Assembly: GCF_000170755.1 (NCBI RefSeq)
Contig: NZ_ABCK01000016.1
Location: forward strand, 1 to 64,000
Reading direction: 5' to 3'
DNA: 64,000 nt
From: Lentisphaera araneosa HTCC2155
GTDB taxonomy: Bacteria > Verrucomicrobiota > Lentisphaeria > Lentisphaerales > Lentisphaeraceae
Shown here: piece by piece, positions 45,396 through 53,515 of the stretch
How positions within the stretch are numbered: the first letter of the stretch is position 1
Layout: the number at the start of each line of letters is the position of its first letter
Program-made: the position numbers and the translations under genes
The notes under the pieces: generated by a model
Told to the model about the DNA's origin: nothing
The model's input: only the letters and a program-made list of their open reading frames with translations
Databases searched by the model: none

Positions 45396-46283
45396 ATGAA
45401 GTGTTTTATTAGCATCATTTTATTGACTTTTGCACTGAGTGCAAAGGATTTACAAGATGGGGAATACTTTATTCAACAGTCTTGGGCGCAAGAAAAGAAT
45501 TATCAACGTTCCTATCTTGTGCAAGTCCCCGTGGAAAGCTCCAAAAAGAAAAAACCCGTCTTTATATTCTTACATGGTAATGGGGGTAAAGCAGCAGCGG
45601 CTATGAAGAATTTTATGAGGTCGGAAAGGCTGTTGAAAGATCATTTTATCATGGTTTTCCCTCAAGGCTATAAAGCGAGTTGGAACATCGTTTCGGAGCG
45701 AGCCAAGTCGAATGATCTAGTCTTTGTGGAATCGATCATTAAGGATTTACAGAAGTACGATAATGTTGATGCGACTCATTTCAGTATCATGGGTAATTCC
45801 AATGGAGCGGCTTTAGTGAATCAAATTGCTATTGAAACACAAATGGCTTGTATAAAAAATTACATTTCAGCTGTGAGCCCCCTCAATGGCTACCAATACG
45901 ATGGCAAGAACTTTAAAAAACGGGGGCATGATAATAATTATCGCGAAGTAGCCAAGCCACTCAAAGGGATTCGCCTATTAAATATATCTGGAACTCAGGA
46001 TGGCTTAGTTCCCTATGAAGGAGGCGACTCTAAACGAATCCCTGCTAAAGACGGAAAACTTCCTTTTGTCGCAGCTGAGGAATCAATTTTTATATGGGCC
46101 AAAGCGATGGGCTATACGGGAGATAAGTTAGAGAAGGGTGAGCGATTAAACAAAAAAGTAGAAAGATTTTCTTACCTAAATGGGGACCTGATTCATTATA
46201 AAGTCGATGGTGGTCACGGTGCAGGAGGGTCCATAGGAGATGCTCTATTACTGGAGTTTCTATTAGGTGAATCAGTCAGATAA
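45396..46283 (+). CDS. Secreted alpha/beta-hydrolase, LpqC / CE1-like carbohydrate esterase
   Basis: 295 residues. Signal peptide residues 1-16. The oxyanion region FIFLHGNGGKAAAAM and the nucleophile elbow G-N-S135-N-G follow the poly(3-hydroxybutyrate) depolymerase/LpqC and feruloyl-esterase pattern. A catalytic Asp is likely in ISGTQDGLVPYEGG and the His in VDGGHGAGG. It probably removes acyl or feruloyl esters from a polysaccharide so that neighbouring enzymes can act; exact substrate unknown. Middle gene of the sulfatase-esterase-926-residue-protein operon (11- and 28-bp gaps). Confidence 0.85.
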   Translation: MKCFISIILLTFALSAKDLQDGEYFIQQSWAQEKNYQRSYLVQVPVESSKKKKPVFIFLHGNGGKAAAAMKNFMRSERLLKDHFIMVFPQGYKASWNIVSERAKSNDLVFVESIIKDLQKYDNVDATHFSIMGNSNGAALVNQIAIETQMACIKNYISAVSPLNGYQYDGKNFKKRGHDNNYREVAKPLKGIRLLNISGTQDGLVPYEGGDSKRIPAKDGKLPFVAAEESIFIWAKAMGYTGDKLEKGERLNKKVERFSYLNGDLIHYKVDGGHGAGGSIGDALLLEFLLGESVR

Positions 46284-46311
46284 AAATCATAAAAAAAGTT
46301 AGAGTTGTGTA

Positions 46312-49092
46312 ATGGAAATAGATTTTAATTGTCATGGTTGTGGCTTGCAGTTGGCGGCTCCAATTGAGATGGCGGGCTTGCATGTGCGTTGTGATCATTG
46401 TGATGTGAAGCAAGAAGTGCCTGCGAGTTCACAAGAAATTAGTTTTGCTTGTGGGGGTTGCGCAAGATCTTTATCAGCTCCAATCAACTACGTAGGCTGC
46501 AAAGTTCGTTGCGATCATTGCGAAACAAAAATGCTTGTGCCAAAAGCGGGGGATGAAGCTCGAATCATAGAAGAGACAAAAATTCATGTAGCTTCTCATC
46601 CCACACCTTTAGATCCAGTAGATGTACATAGCCCTGAGCCAGAGCAGGAGATTGATTTAGAAAATATCATGGATCGTGAAGAAGTTTCTCACTTAGACAC
46701 TGAAGATGACTTAGAAGTAGAAGATGAGTGGGTCGAAGAAACTCTTTCGAAAAGAGCTCAGAATGCACTTAAGAATCAAAAATCCAGAAGTCCTTTGCCC
46801 ATTATTCTTGTGCTTATCTTCTTACTTGGAGGGGGCGCATTTTTTGCCTATAATTCCATGGATAAAAGTGGAGATTCATTAAGTCAAACCAATGAAGTAA
46901 ATCTTGATGCGCCAGTGGAGCTTGGACCCGTAAAAGAGCCCGAAGAACTCAATCAAAATTTGGAGGTGTCAGAACCATTAAGCCAAAACAATATTGAAAT
47001 TGTAGACCGCATGGTTCAAATGCCGAAACCGCTAGTCATGAGGGATTGGCTGGAAGTATCCCAGAAATATTATCAATACATTATGCGTCCTGGCTATGAA
47101 CTTGATGGGCACTTACTGATGCAGGTTCAGCCACGTGGGAAAAATCCAGGACAGTTTGCGATTAGCGCAAATTACCTGCAGAGTCGTGCGGGCAAGAAGG
47201 CATGGGATTGTGAGTTTTACGATAATATGGAATTTGCGGGAACCGCAAGCGTGAGTCGTTTGGATGAGGATGTTAATTTTAACTGGAAGCACGGTAAACC
47301 TTTAGATGAAATTGCTCATGATCGCTTTACAGTGAGATGGTCAACGACTCTACAAGTACCTGAAAGTCGAACATATAAGTTCTTTTTGAAATCAGATGAT
47401 GGCTCGCGTTTGAGTATAGATGGAAAGCAGGTCATGGGGAAACTCGATGGCTTGGTGAAGACCTCCCACCAAGCGCAACTTGAGAAAGGCAAAGAGTATA
47501 AGCTAGTTGTGGAATATAAAGAAGTAAGTGGCGATGCTTACGTCTACTTAAATTGGGATTATCAATCCGCAGAAGAATTCGAAGAAATGAAGCGCAATAC
47601 CACATTTGATTTGCGCATGCCTTCGTATCGACATAGTAAGCCAGGTGGGGAGATTTTCACTAATGTTTCTTCAGTAGTGGGCGCAAAAATGGTGGGCTTA
47701 GATCCCGTTAAATTAGTGGGTTTTGACATACTAAAATCCGTTAAGCTTTGGTTTGATGAAAAGCATGGACTCTACCGTCATGGACCAGGACAGAAGAGTC
47801 CAGAACTGCACTCCGGGATCTATGGTTACTGGAGTTCTGTCTATGGCGTCATGCTAGCGGATCTTTTTCCCGAAGATCCAGATTTTCTCAATCAAGTGAA
47901 GGCGTCAACAAATGCCTTTTTAACTATTGCCAAAGGCTTGGGTTGCCCAGATAATCCCAATTTTGATACCTTAGGTTTTAATTTCGAGACGAATGGGCCC
48001 GGAGGACGTAAGGAGCCAATGAATCGCTACGGGAATTCTCCTATAGTGGCTTGGATGAACTTGTTGGGTTATCAGCTGCAAGGAAATGAAGAAATGCTGG
48101 AATGTGCACGTTCAGCGATGCGTTATTATACAGAAAATCCTGGACGTTATGAATTGACTCACGTAATGGCTCCTTATGTGGCATCTAAACTCAATGCAGA
48201 ACATGGAGATCAATTTGATTTGGCATTGATTTACGATGTTTGGTTTGGTGGAGGCGGGGAAAAGAAAATCTGGCAAATTACAGCAGGAGAAGAATTCGAT
48301 GGCGTGACCGTGGATGGGCTTGACGGGGCGATTTGGAAGAGCGGTAACTTTCTTTGTTTCACAATGGGCTCACTTAATGGTCCTGCATGGTTGCTACCCG
48401 CATTGCGCTACGATCAAACTTATGCCCGTGCTCTTGCCAAATATTCATTAAATATGGCCAATTCAATGCGCTTGATGCAGGGTCATACACTCGACTGGAA
48501 TCGTCAGGATCACAAAGATTGGAAAGATAGATTTGACCCTGAATTCCTCTTGTTTTACGAAGCCTTGGGAAGCTCAGAGTTTAGTGACAAACGGATGTAT
48601 AGTCCAAACGCAACGGGTGACCCCATTCGTTTGGGTTGGGGGACTCCTAAAGTAGAGCGTAAAGATTATTTAGCTCAGAAGAAAGAATGGTTTTCTAAAA
48701 CTTCGAATAACCTCGGTATGTATATGGGTAATCACGTGGGTTTATTAGGTGCGATTTGTGAGAAGACGAACGTGGAAGGGGTCTTGCGTTGGGATTGCTT
48801 AAAAACGGAATGGTTACATGAAGAAGCTCACCCCACATTTTTGTATTGGAATCCTCACGAGACTAGTCAAGAAGTCAGCATAAGGCTGAGCGACAAACTT
48901 AAAGGACCAGTGGATGTCTATGATAGCGTCAGTCAAAAGTTTGTCGCCACAGCTCTGACTTCAGGTCAAACAATTAAAATGGAAGCAGATCAAGCCATGG
49001 TTTTAGTGATGGTACCGCAGGGAGCAAAAATTAGCCACGATGGTTCTCAGCTTAGCGCTAATGGCATAGTTATTGATTATCAGCTGAAGTGA
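46312..49092 (+). CDS. Membrane-anchored multidomain protein: two zinc ribbons, TM helix, PA14 domain, alpha/alpha-barrel-like domain
   Basis: 926 residues, no signal peptide. Residues 1-78 hold two tandem zinc-ribbon-like repeats (C7/C10/C27/C30 and C47/C50/C67/C70; each ends HVRCDHC or KVRCDHC). An acidic linker leads to one TM helix at about 163-181 (PIILVLIFLLGGGAFFAY), predicting cytoplasmic ribbons and a periplasmic body. About 285-410 is a PA14-like domain (FYDNMEFAG...FFLKSDDGSRLSIDGKQVM...YVYLNWDY). The remainder is paralogous to the secreted protein at 94-1833, whose sequence lacks the PA14 part, so PA14 is inserted near the start of the shared domain. Last gene of an operon with sulfatase and esterase. 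A glycan-active or glycan-sensing role is likely; no enzyme family is recognised. Confidence 0.75.
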   Translation: MEIDFNCHGCGLQLAAPIEMAGLHVRCDHCDVKQEVPASSQEISFACGGCARSLSAPINYVGCKVRCDHCETKMLVPKAGDEARIIEETKIHVASHPTPLDPVDVHSPEPEQEIDLENIMDREEVSHLDTEDDLEVEDEWVEETLSKRAQNALKNQKSRSPLPIILVLIFLLGGGAFFAYNSMDKSGDSLSQTNEVNLDAPVELGPVKEPEELNQNLEVSEPLSQNNIEIVDRMVQMPKPLVMRDWLEVSQKYYQYIMRPGYELDGHLLMQVQPRGKNPGQFAISANYLQSRAGKKAWDCEFYDNMEFAGTASVSRLDEDVNFNWKHGKPLDEIAHDRFTVRWSTTLQVPESRTYKFFLKSDDGSRLSIDGKQVMGKLDGLVKTSHQAQLEKGKEYKLVVEYKEVSGDAYVYLNWDYQSAEEFEEMKRNTTFDLRMPSYRHSKPGGEIFTNVSSVVGAKMVGLDPVKLVGFDILKSVKLWFDEKHGLYRHGPGQKSPELHSGIYGYWSSVYGVMLADLFPEDPDFLNQVKASTNAFLTIAKGLGCPDNPNFDTLGFNFETNGPGGRKEPMNRYGNSPIVAWMNLLGYQLQGNEEMLECARSAMRYYTENPGRYELTHVMAPYVASKLNAEHGDQFDLALIYDVWFGGGGEKKIWQITAGEEFDGVTVDGLDGAIWKSGNFLCFTMGSLNGPAWLLPALRYDQTYARALAKYSLNMANSMRLMQGHTLDWNRQDHKDWKDRFDPEFLLFYEALGSSEFSDKRMYSPNATGDPIRLGWGTPKVERKDYLAQKKEWFSKTSNNLGMYMGNHVGLLGAICEKTNVEGVLRWDCLKTEWLHEEAHPTFLYWNPHETSQEVSIRLSDKLKGPVDVYDSVSQKFVATALTSGQTIKMEADQAMVLVMVPQGAKISHDGSQLSANGIVIDYQLK

Positions 49093-49136
49093 TTTATTGG
49101 TTTTCTTTAACTGTCTACCAAGCTTAGTGAAGTTTA

Positions 49137-49390
49137 CCATACGGGCGATAAAAAGTATTTGCCCATACGGTAGTATATGCAGGGAAGGGGACGGAGTTCC
49201 AAGATTTTAGATCAAAAAGGATATTGATTCGCCTCACTCCGGCGGAGAGGTATTGCCATACGGGCGATAAAAAGTATTTGCCCATACGGCAGTATCTTGC
49301 AGGGATGGGGACGGAGTCCCAAAATTTCAGATAAAAAAGGAGATTGATTCGCCTCACTCCGGCGGGGAGGTATTGCCATACGGGCTGATT
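49137..49390. repeat. 119-bp tandem repeat, two full copies plus a partial third
   Basis: Copies at 49137-49255 and 49256-49375, then a stub to about 49390. Each starts CCATACGGGCGATAAAAAG and ends CTCCGGCGG(A/G)GAGGTATTG. Part of the unit occurs inverted at 38538-38562. A minus-strand frame through the repeat is a by-product of its length being near a multiple of three. The remaining spacer to 49550 holds nothing else recognisable. Confidence 0.8.
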
Positions 49391-49550
49391 AAAAGGGATG
49401 AACTGAGGGACATGTGATTTTGAACCATTGCGATGGGCATTAAATTCCAATTTGTTGTTTAGAATCAGATGATTGCAGATAATCAACATTATAGGTTCAG
49501 TTACCTTGGGCCATTGATTTTTAAATGATATTTACAATGAGGTTAAGTTT

Positions 49551-50999
49551 ATGAAATTCTATTCAAATTTTTTGTTGTCGGTAGTGATGATATCTTTGAT
49601 CACTCCCATCGCAATGGCCGCAGGAACGACTAAACGACCTAATATTATATTGGTTATGGCAGATGATCAGGGCTGGGGGCAGACTGGCTACAATGGTCAT
49701 GCACTATTGAAGACTCCCCATCTTGATGCCATGGCGAAAGCTGGTCTCCGTATGGATAGGTTTTATGCAGCTGCTCCTGTTTGCTCACCAACGAGGGCCT
49801 CAGTATTGACCGGTAGAAGCCCTTCCAGGACTGGTGTCAAGGACCACGGTATTAATCTCTGTCTACAGGAAAAAACCCTACCACAGGCCCTACAAGCCGT
49901 CGGATACAAAACGGCCCTATTTGGAAAGTGGCATCTAAACGGTGTGCGAGGCCATGGAGTACCCATCTTAAAGGATGACCCCAATCATCCAGGACATTAC
50001 GGGTTTGATGAATGGTTATCGGTCACCAACTTTTTTGATATCGATCCATTGATGAGTCGTAACGGTGAGTTTGAAGATCTAAAAGGAGATTCCTCCGAGG
50101 TAGTAGTCGCAGAGGCTCTAAAATTTATTTCTAAAGAGAAGGATTCATCAAAGCCTTTCCTGGCTGTTATTTGGTATGGATCACCCCATATTCCCTTTTA
50201 CGCCTTTGATGAAGATATGAAGGATTTTCCCGCACTTAAGGGAGCTAGAAATAAACATTTAGGTGAACTCGTCGCACTCGATCGAAGTGTGGGTTCCTTG
50301 AGGCAGGGCTTACGGGACATGGGCATTGAGAAAGATACCATAGTATGGTACTGCAGTGATAATGGAGGATTGAAGACAGACCCCGACTCCTGTGGCGACC
50401 TGAGAGGATACAAGACCAATATTTATGAGGGGGGAATTAGGGTTCCAGCTATTGTTGAGTGGCCGGGTCAAATTAACCCTGCGGTTAGTTCGTTTCCTGC
50501 ATCTACTATGGATATATTTCCCACCCTGGTTGACATGCTAGATCTACCAAAATCTTCACTATTAGAGGTGCATGATGGAGAAAGTATCAATGATCTTTTA
50601 AAGGGGAAGACTCCTGAGCGAAAAAATCCTATTCCATTTTTAATAAAGTCCAAGGCAGCATTAATTGACGGCGATTATAAATTAGTCACTTCTAATATTA
50701 GAACTGGTTTTGAACTCTACAATTTGAAGGATGACTTCAAGGAAGAAAAGGATTTATCAAAGGAACTTCCTGAACGATTTACAAAAATGAAATCGGAAAT
50801 GGAAGCATTCATAGAATCAACAAAGAGAAGTGCAGAAGGTGCTGACTATCCTGAAGGCCGGGTAATACAGAAGGCGCGGAGTGAGTTTTGGAAAAATATG
50901 GATGAATATAAACCTTATTTCGAGACCTTTGCCAAACGCCCAGAGTTTAAGGGCTTGGCAAAATCACTAAATAAAACCAAAAAGCAAAAGAAGCAGTAA
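49551..50999 (+). CDS. Secreted S1 sulfatase
   Basis: 482 residues. Signal peptide residues 1-24. Metal DD in LVMADDQGWGQTGYNG. Formylglycine site C78-S-P-T-R, followed by ASVLTGRSPSRTGVKDHG. Late metal site YCSDNGGLKTDPD. Full-length paralogue of the sulfatase at 34918-36387, including the shared DYP(M/E) tail region. It is followed after 11 bp by the long sulfatase at 51011, so the two form an operon. Codon choice is richer in C-ending codons than in the neighbouring paralogues, hinting at separate ancestry. Confidence 0.9.
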   Translation: MKFYSNFLLSVVMISLITPIAMAAGTTKRPNIILVMADDQGWGQTGYNGHALLKTPHLDAMAKAGLRMDRFYAAAPVCSPTRASVLTGRSPSRTGVKDHGINLCLQEKTLPQALQAVGYKTALFGKWHLNGVRGHGVPILKDDPNHPGHYGFDEWLSVTNFFDIDPLMSRNGEFEDLKGDSSEVVVAEALKFISKEKDSSKPFLAVIWYGSPHIPFYAFDEDMKDFPALKGARNKHLGELVALDRSVGSLRQGLRDMGIEKDTIVWYCSDNGGLKTDPDSCGDLRGYKTNIYEGGIRVPAIVEWPGQINPAVSSFPASTMDIFPTLVDMLDLPKSSLLEVHDGESINDLLKGKTPERKNPIPFLIKSKAALIDGDYKLVTSNIRTGFELYNLKDDFKEEKDLSKELPERFTKMKSEMEAFIESTKRSAEGADYPEGRVIQKARSEFWKNMDEYKPYFETFAKRPEFKGLAKSLNKTKKQKKQ

Positions 51000-51010
51000 A
51001 AGGTCTAATT

Positions 51011-53146
51011 ATGAAGCTTTATTATAAATTTTTGTTGTCGCTTATGACGATGACTCTTTTCGCCACTGCCGCCGATAAACCCAATATTCTCTGGTTGGTT
51101 TCCGAAGATAATGGTGCTCGATGGTTGGGTAGCTACGGCAACCCCGCCAAACCCACACCCAATTTGGATGCCTTTGCGGCAGAGGGTTTTCGCTACACCA
51201 ATACCCATGCCTCGGTGCCCGTCTGCGCACCCCAACGCTTCACTTGGCTCACCGGCATAAATGCCATCTCGGCAGGTACCCAGGGAATGCGCTCGAATGT
51301 GGTTATCCCGAAATCGATCCGTTATTACCCTGAAATATTTCAAGACCTAGGTTACTACACCTCCAAAGGGGCCAATAAAAAAGGCAAGATCCCCGGTGAT
51401 GGTAAGACTGATTATAATTCCAAAGGGGTAAAGACTAGCAAAGAAGAGAAGAGTCGCGAGGCCCATCAGTCCTGGAATAATGGTAAGACTCTTGACTGGG
51501 ATACTCTAAAGAAAAACCAGCCCTTTATGCACGTTATTAACACTCACGATACCCACGAAAGTCGCTCTTTTGGTGCTTTTAATTCCAATAAGGATAATGC
51601 TCCCAAGGCAAAAAATAGGGCGGCCTACCACCCCGATCTCCCTGAGGTAGATTATGTCTACGAAAAATACAATGAATGTCATCGCAAGATGGATAAGACC
51701 GTCGCCATGTGGCTTAAAGATTTAGAAGATTCTGGTATGGCTGAGAATACCATCGTGGTCTACAGCTCCGATCACGGTGGTGTGCTGCCCCGATCCAAAC
51801 GTTACCTCTACAATTCGGGCACCCACTGTCCTCTAATTGTTCGTATACCAAAGAAATTTAAACATCTCTATCCCGCAGAAAAGCCGGGCATGGTGGTTAA
51901 TGAATTAGTCAGCTTTACCGATTTTCCCAAGACTTTCTTGAGTCTAGGCGGTGCTAGTGAAAAAGATCTTCAGCAAATGCAGGGACGGGTTTTCCTCGGT
52001 GAAAAAAAGGATGTTGAACCCAAACAGATCTACTCCTTCCGTGGTCGTATGGATGAGCGTCTGGACATGGTTCGTTCAGTTAGAGAACGAGACTTACTCT
52101 ACATCCGCAACTACATGCCTTTTGTCCCTGTAGGTCAATACTTGGCCTACCTTCACAATTCCGCTGCTATGAGGGCCTGGTGGAAACACCATCAGGAAGG
52201 CAAGACCGATGAGATTACGGGTCGTTATTTTAAACAACCTCGCGACATCGACGAACTCTATGACTCCGCTAGCGATTACGACAATGTGAAAAACCTGGCC
52301 TTTGATCCAAAAAATACTCAGAAGATTAAAGAAATGCGTGCCGCCTTACGGAGCTGGCAACTGTCCATTTTCGACTCTGGTTTTCTGCCCGAAGACGAAA
52401 TTAATCGCGAAGCCGAAAAGGCTGGCCTCTTGGTCTACGACTATGTGCGTGACCCCAAACTCTATCCCTTAGAATCCTTCATCGATATGGCGGATCTCTC
52501 CCTAGAAGTTAATCTTAAAAACATCCCCATTTTCTTAAAGGGCTTAAAATCTGAGTACATCGGTCTGCGCTATTGGTCCACTCTGGGGCTCTTAAATCTT
52601 ACCTTCTCTAATGAGATTAAAGATTCCAAAAATATTATAGCGGCAATGAAACAAACCGTGGCAAATGACAAATCTGAAGTCGTCCGGGCCTATGCAGCCT
52701 GGCTCTTGGTTCGACTTGGAGAGGTAGACGCCGGTGTGGTCGAGTTGAAAAAACTCGCCTTTAATAGTTACAGCCTCAATACCATTTACAATATTTTGGA
52801 TTGGATGAAGCCAGAGATATCTCTGCCGATATCATCTCAGGTGTACTTATACGCCACTCGTCATAAGGATGATAGAGCTTTCGGAAATAGAATGAAAATC
52901 TTAGTTCACAACATGAGTAATAATTCCAGCCCCGAATTAGCGGCTCTAATTGCTAAACGCCAAAAGGCTTCTGGTCTGGTTAGAACCAAGAAAAATCGTT
53001 TAAAAAACCTCGCAGTCAATAAAGACAAGTATCCCGAAGATAGATTGGCCAGAGAGAAAATCCTCAACCAAAAGCAATACGATCAAGCAGTAATAGATTC
53101 GGAATCATCATTGAAAGAGTTAATGAAACTCTTTCCTAGGAGCTAG
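51011..53146 (+). CDS. Secreted long S1 sulfatase with C-terminal helical extension
   Basis: 711 residues. Signal peptide residues 1-20. Metal site V-S-E-D-N-G in place of DD. Formylglycine site C72-A-P-Q-R, followed by FTWLTGINAISAGTQGMRS. Late metal site YSSDHGGVLPRSKRYLY. A HEAT-like helical C-terminal region ends in a basic coiled coil. It is highly similar along its length to 43306-45384, but the DNA uses many more C-ending codons (ACC, CCC, GGC, CTC), so the two copies do not look like a recent local duplication. Second gene of the two-sulfatase operon. No terminator is evident downstream. Confidence 0.9.
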   Translation: MKLYYKFLLSLMTMTLFATAADKPNILWLVSEDNGARWLGSYGNPAKPTPNLDAFAAEGFRYTNTHASVPVCAPQRFTWLTGINAISAGTQGMRSNVVIPKSIRYYPEIFQDLGYYTSKGANKKGKIPGDGKTDYNSKGVKTSKEEKSREAHQSWNNGKTLDWDTLKKNQPFMHVINTHDTHESRSFGAFNSNKDNAPKAKNRAAYHPDLPEVDYVYEKYNECHRKMDKTVAMWLKDLEDSGMAENTIVVYSSDHGGVLPRSKRYLYNSGTHCPLIVRIPKKFKHLYPAEKPGMVVNELVSFTDFPKTFLSLGGASEKDLQQMQGRVFLGEKKDVEPKQIYSFRGRMDERLDMVRSVRERDLLYIRNYMPFVPVGQYLAYLHNSAAMRAWWKHHQEGKTDEITGRYFKQPRDIDELYDSASDYDNVKNLAFDPKNTQKIKEMRAALRSWQLSIFDSGFLPEDEINREAEKAGLLVYDYVRDPKLYPLESFIDMADLSLEVNLKNIPIFLKGLKSEYIGLRYWSTLGLLNLTFSNEIKDSKNIIAAMKQTVANDKSEVVRAYAAWLLVRLGEVDAGVVELKKLAFNSYSLNTIYNILDWMKPEISLPISSQVYLYATRHKDDRAFGNRMKILVHNMSNNSSPELAALIAKRQKASGLVRTKKNRLKNLAVNKDKYPEDRLAREKILNQKQYDQAVIDSESSLKELMKLFPRS

Positions 53147-53515
53147 CTTAAGTTATTTTAGTAAGCTGGCGCTGGGATTGGTCACTTTTGTTTGAGCACT
53201 CAATTACCACGTTAGCTTGATGAGTCAAATAGTTTGACTGATTGCGATGGTGCTAAATTTGGCCTTAAAGGCTTAGTAATCGGTTTTCTACTCAAATAAA
53301 CACACTTAGCTGAGTAAGAGATCTTTGTATTTGTGGAGTTCATATCATATTTACTTATATACAGATATGGACTGATGAAATCAGTACATAACTATAAAAA
53401 ATATTGAAGCATTTTTACGCAGATCTAATCTGTTTATTCACTTGAATTAAATTTGTTTCGTATTATTATTTAATTATTACGTAACAAAAAGTTTTATTAC
53501 ATAAGGTTTTAAGCA
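53147..53515. promoter_or_regulatory. Promoter region of the mannoside operon with ATTACGTAAC / GTAACAAAAAGT
   Basis: 369 bp with no gene. ATTACGTAAC (53476-53485) overlaps GTAACAAAAAGT (53481-53492), the same 12-mer found at 2953-2964 before the DUF1861 gene. It lies 24-40 bases before the phosphohexomutase ATG. The upstream part holds nothing else recognisable. Confidence 0.5.

Noticed and set aside
49137-49390. CRISPR array
   Set aside because: Only two units of about 119 bp with no separate spacer/repeat structure and no cas genes.
49124-49489. A 121-codon minus-strand frame with repeated WQYL(P/S)AGVRR peptides
   Set aside because: The peptide repetition just mirrors the 119-bp DNA tandem repeat; there is no ribosome-binding site and the repeat recurs in non-coding DNA.
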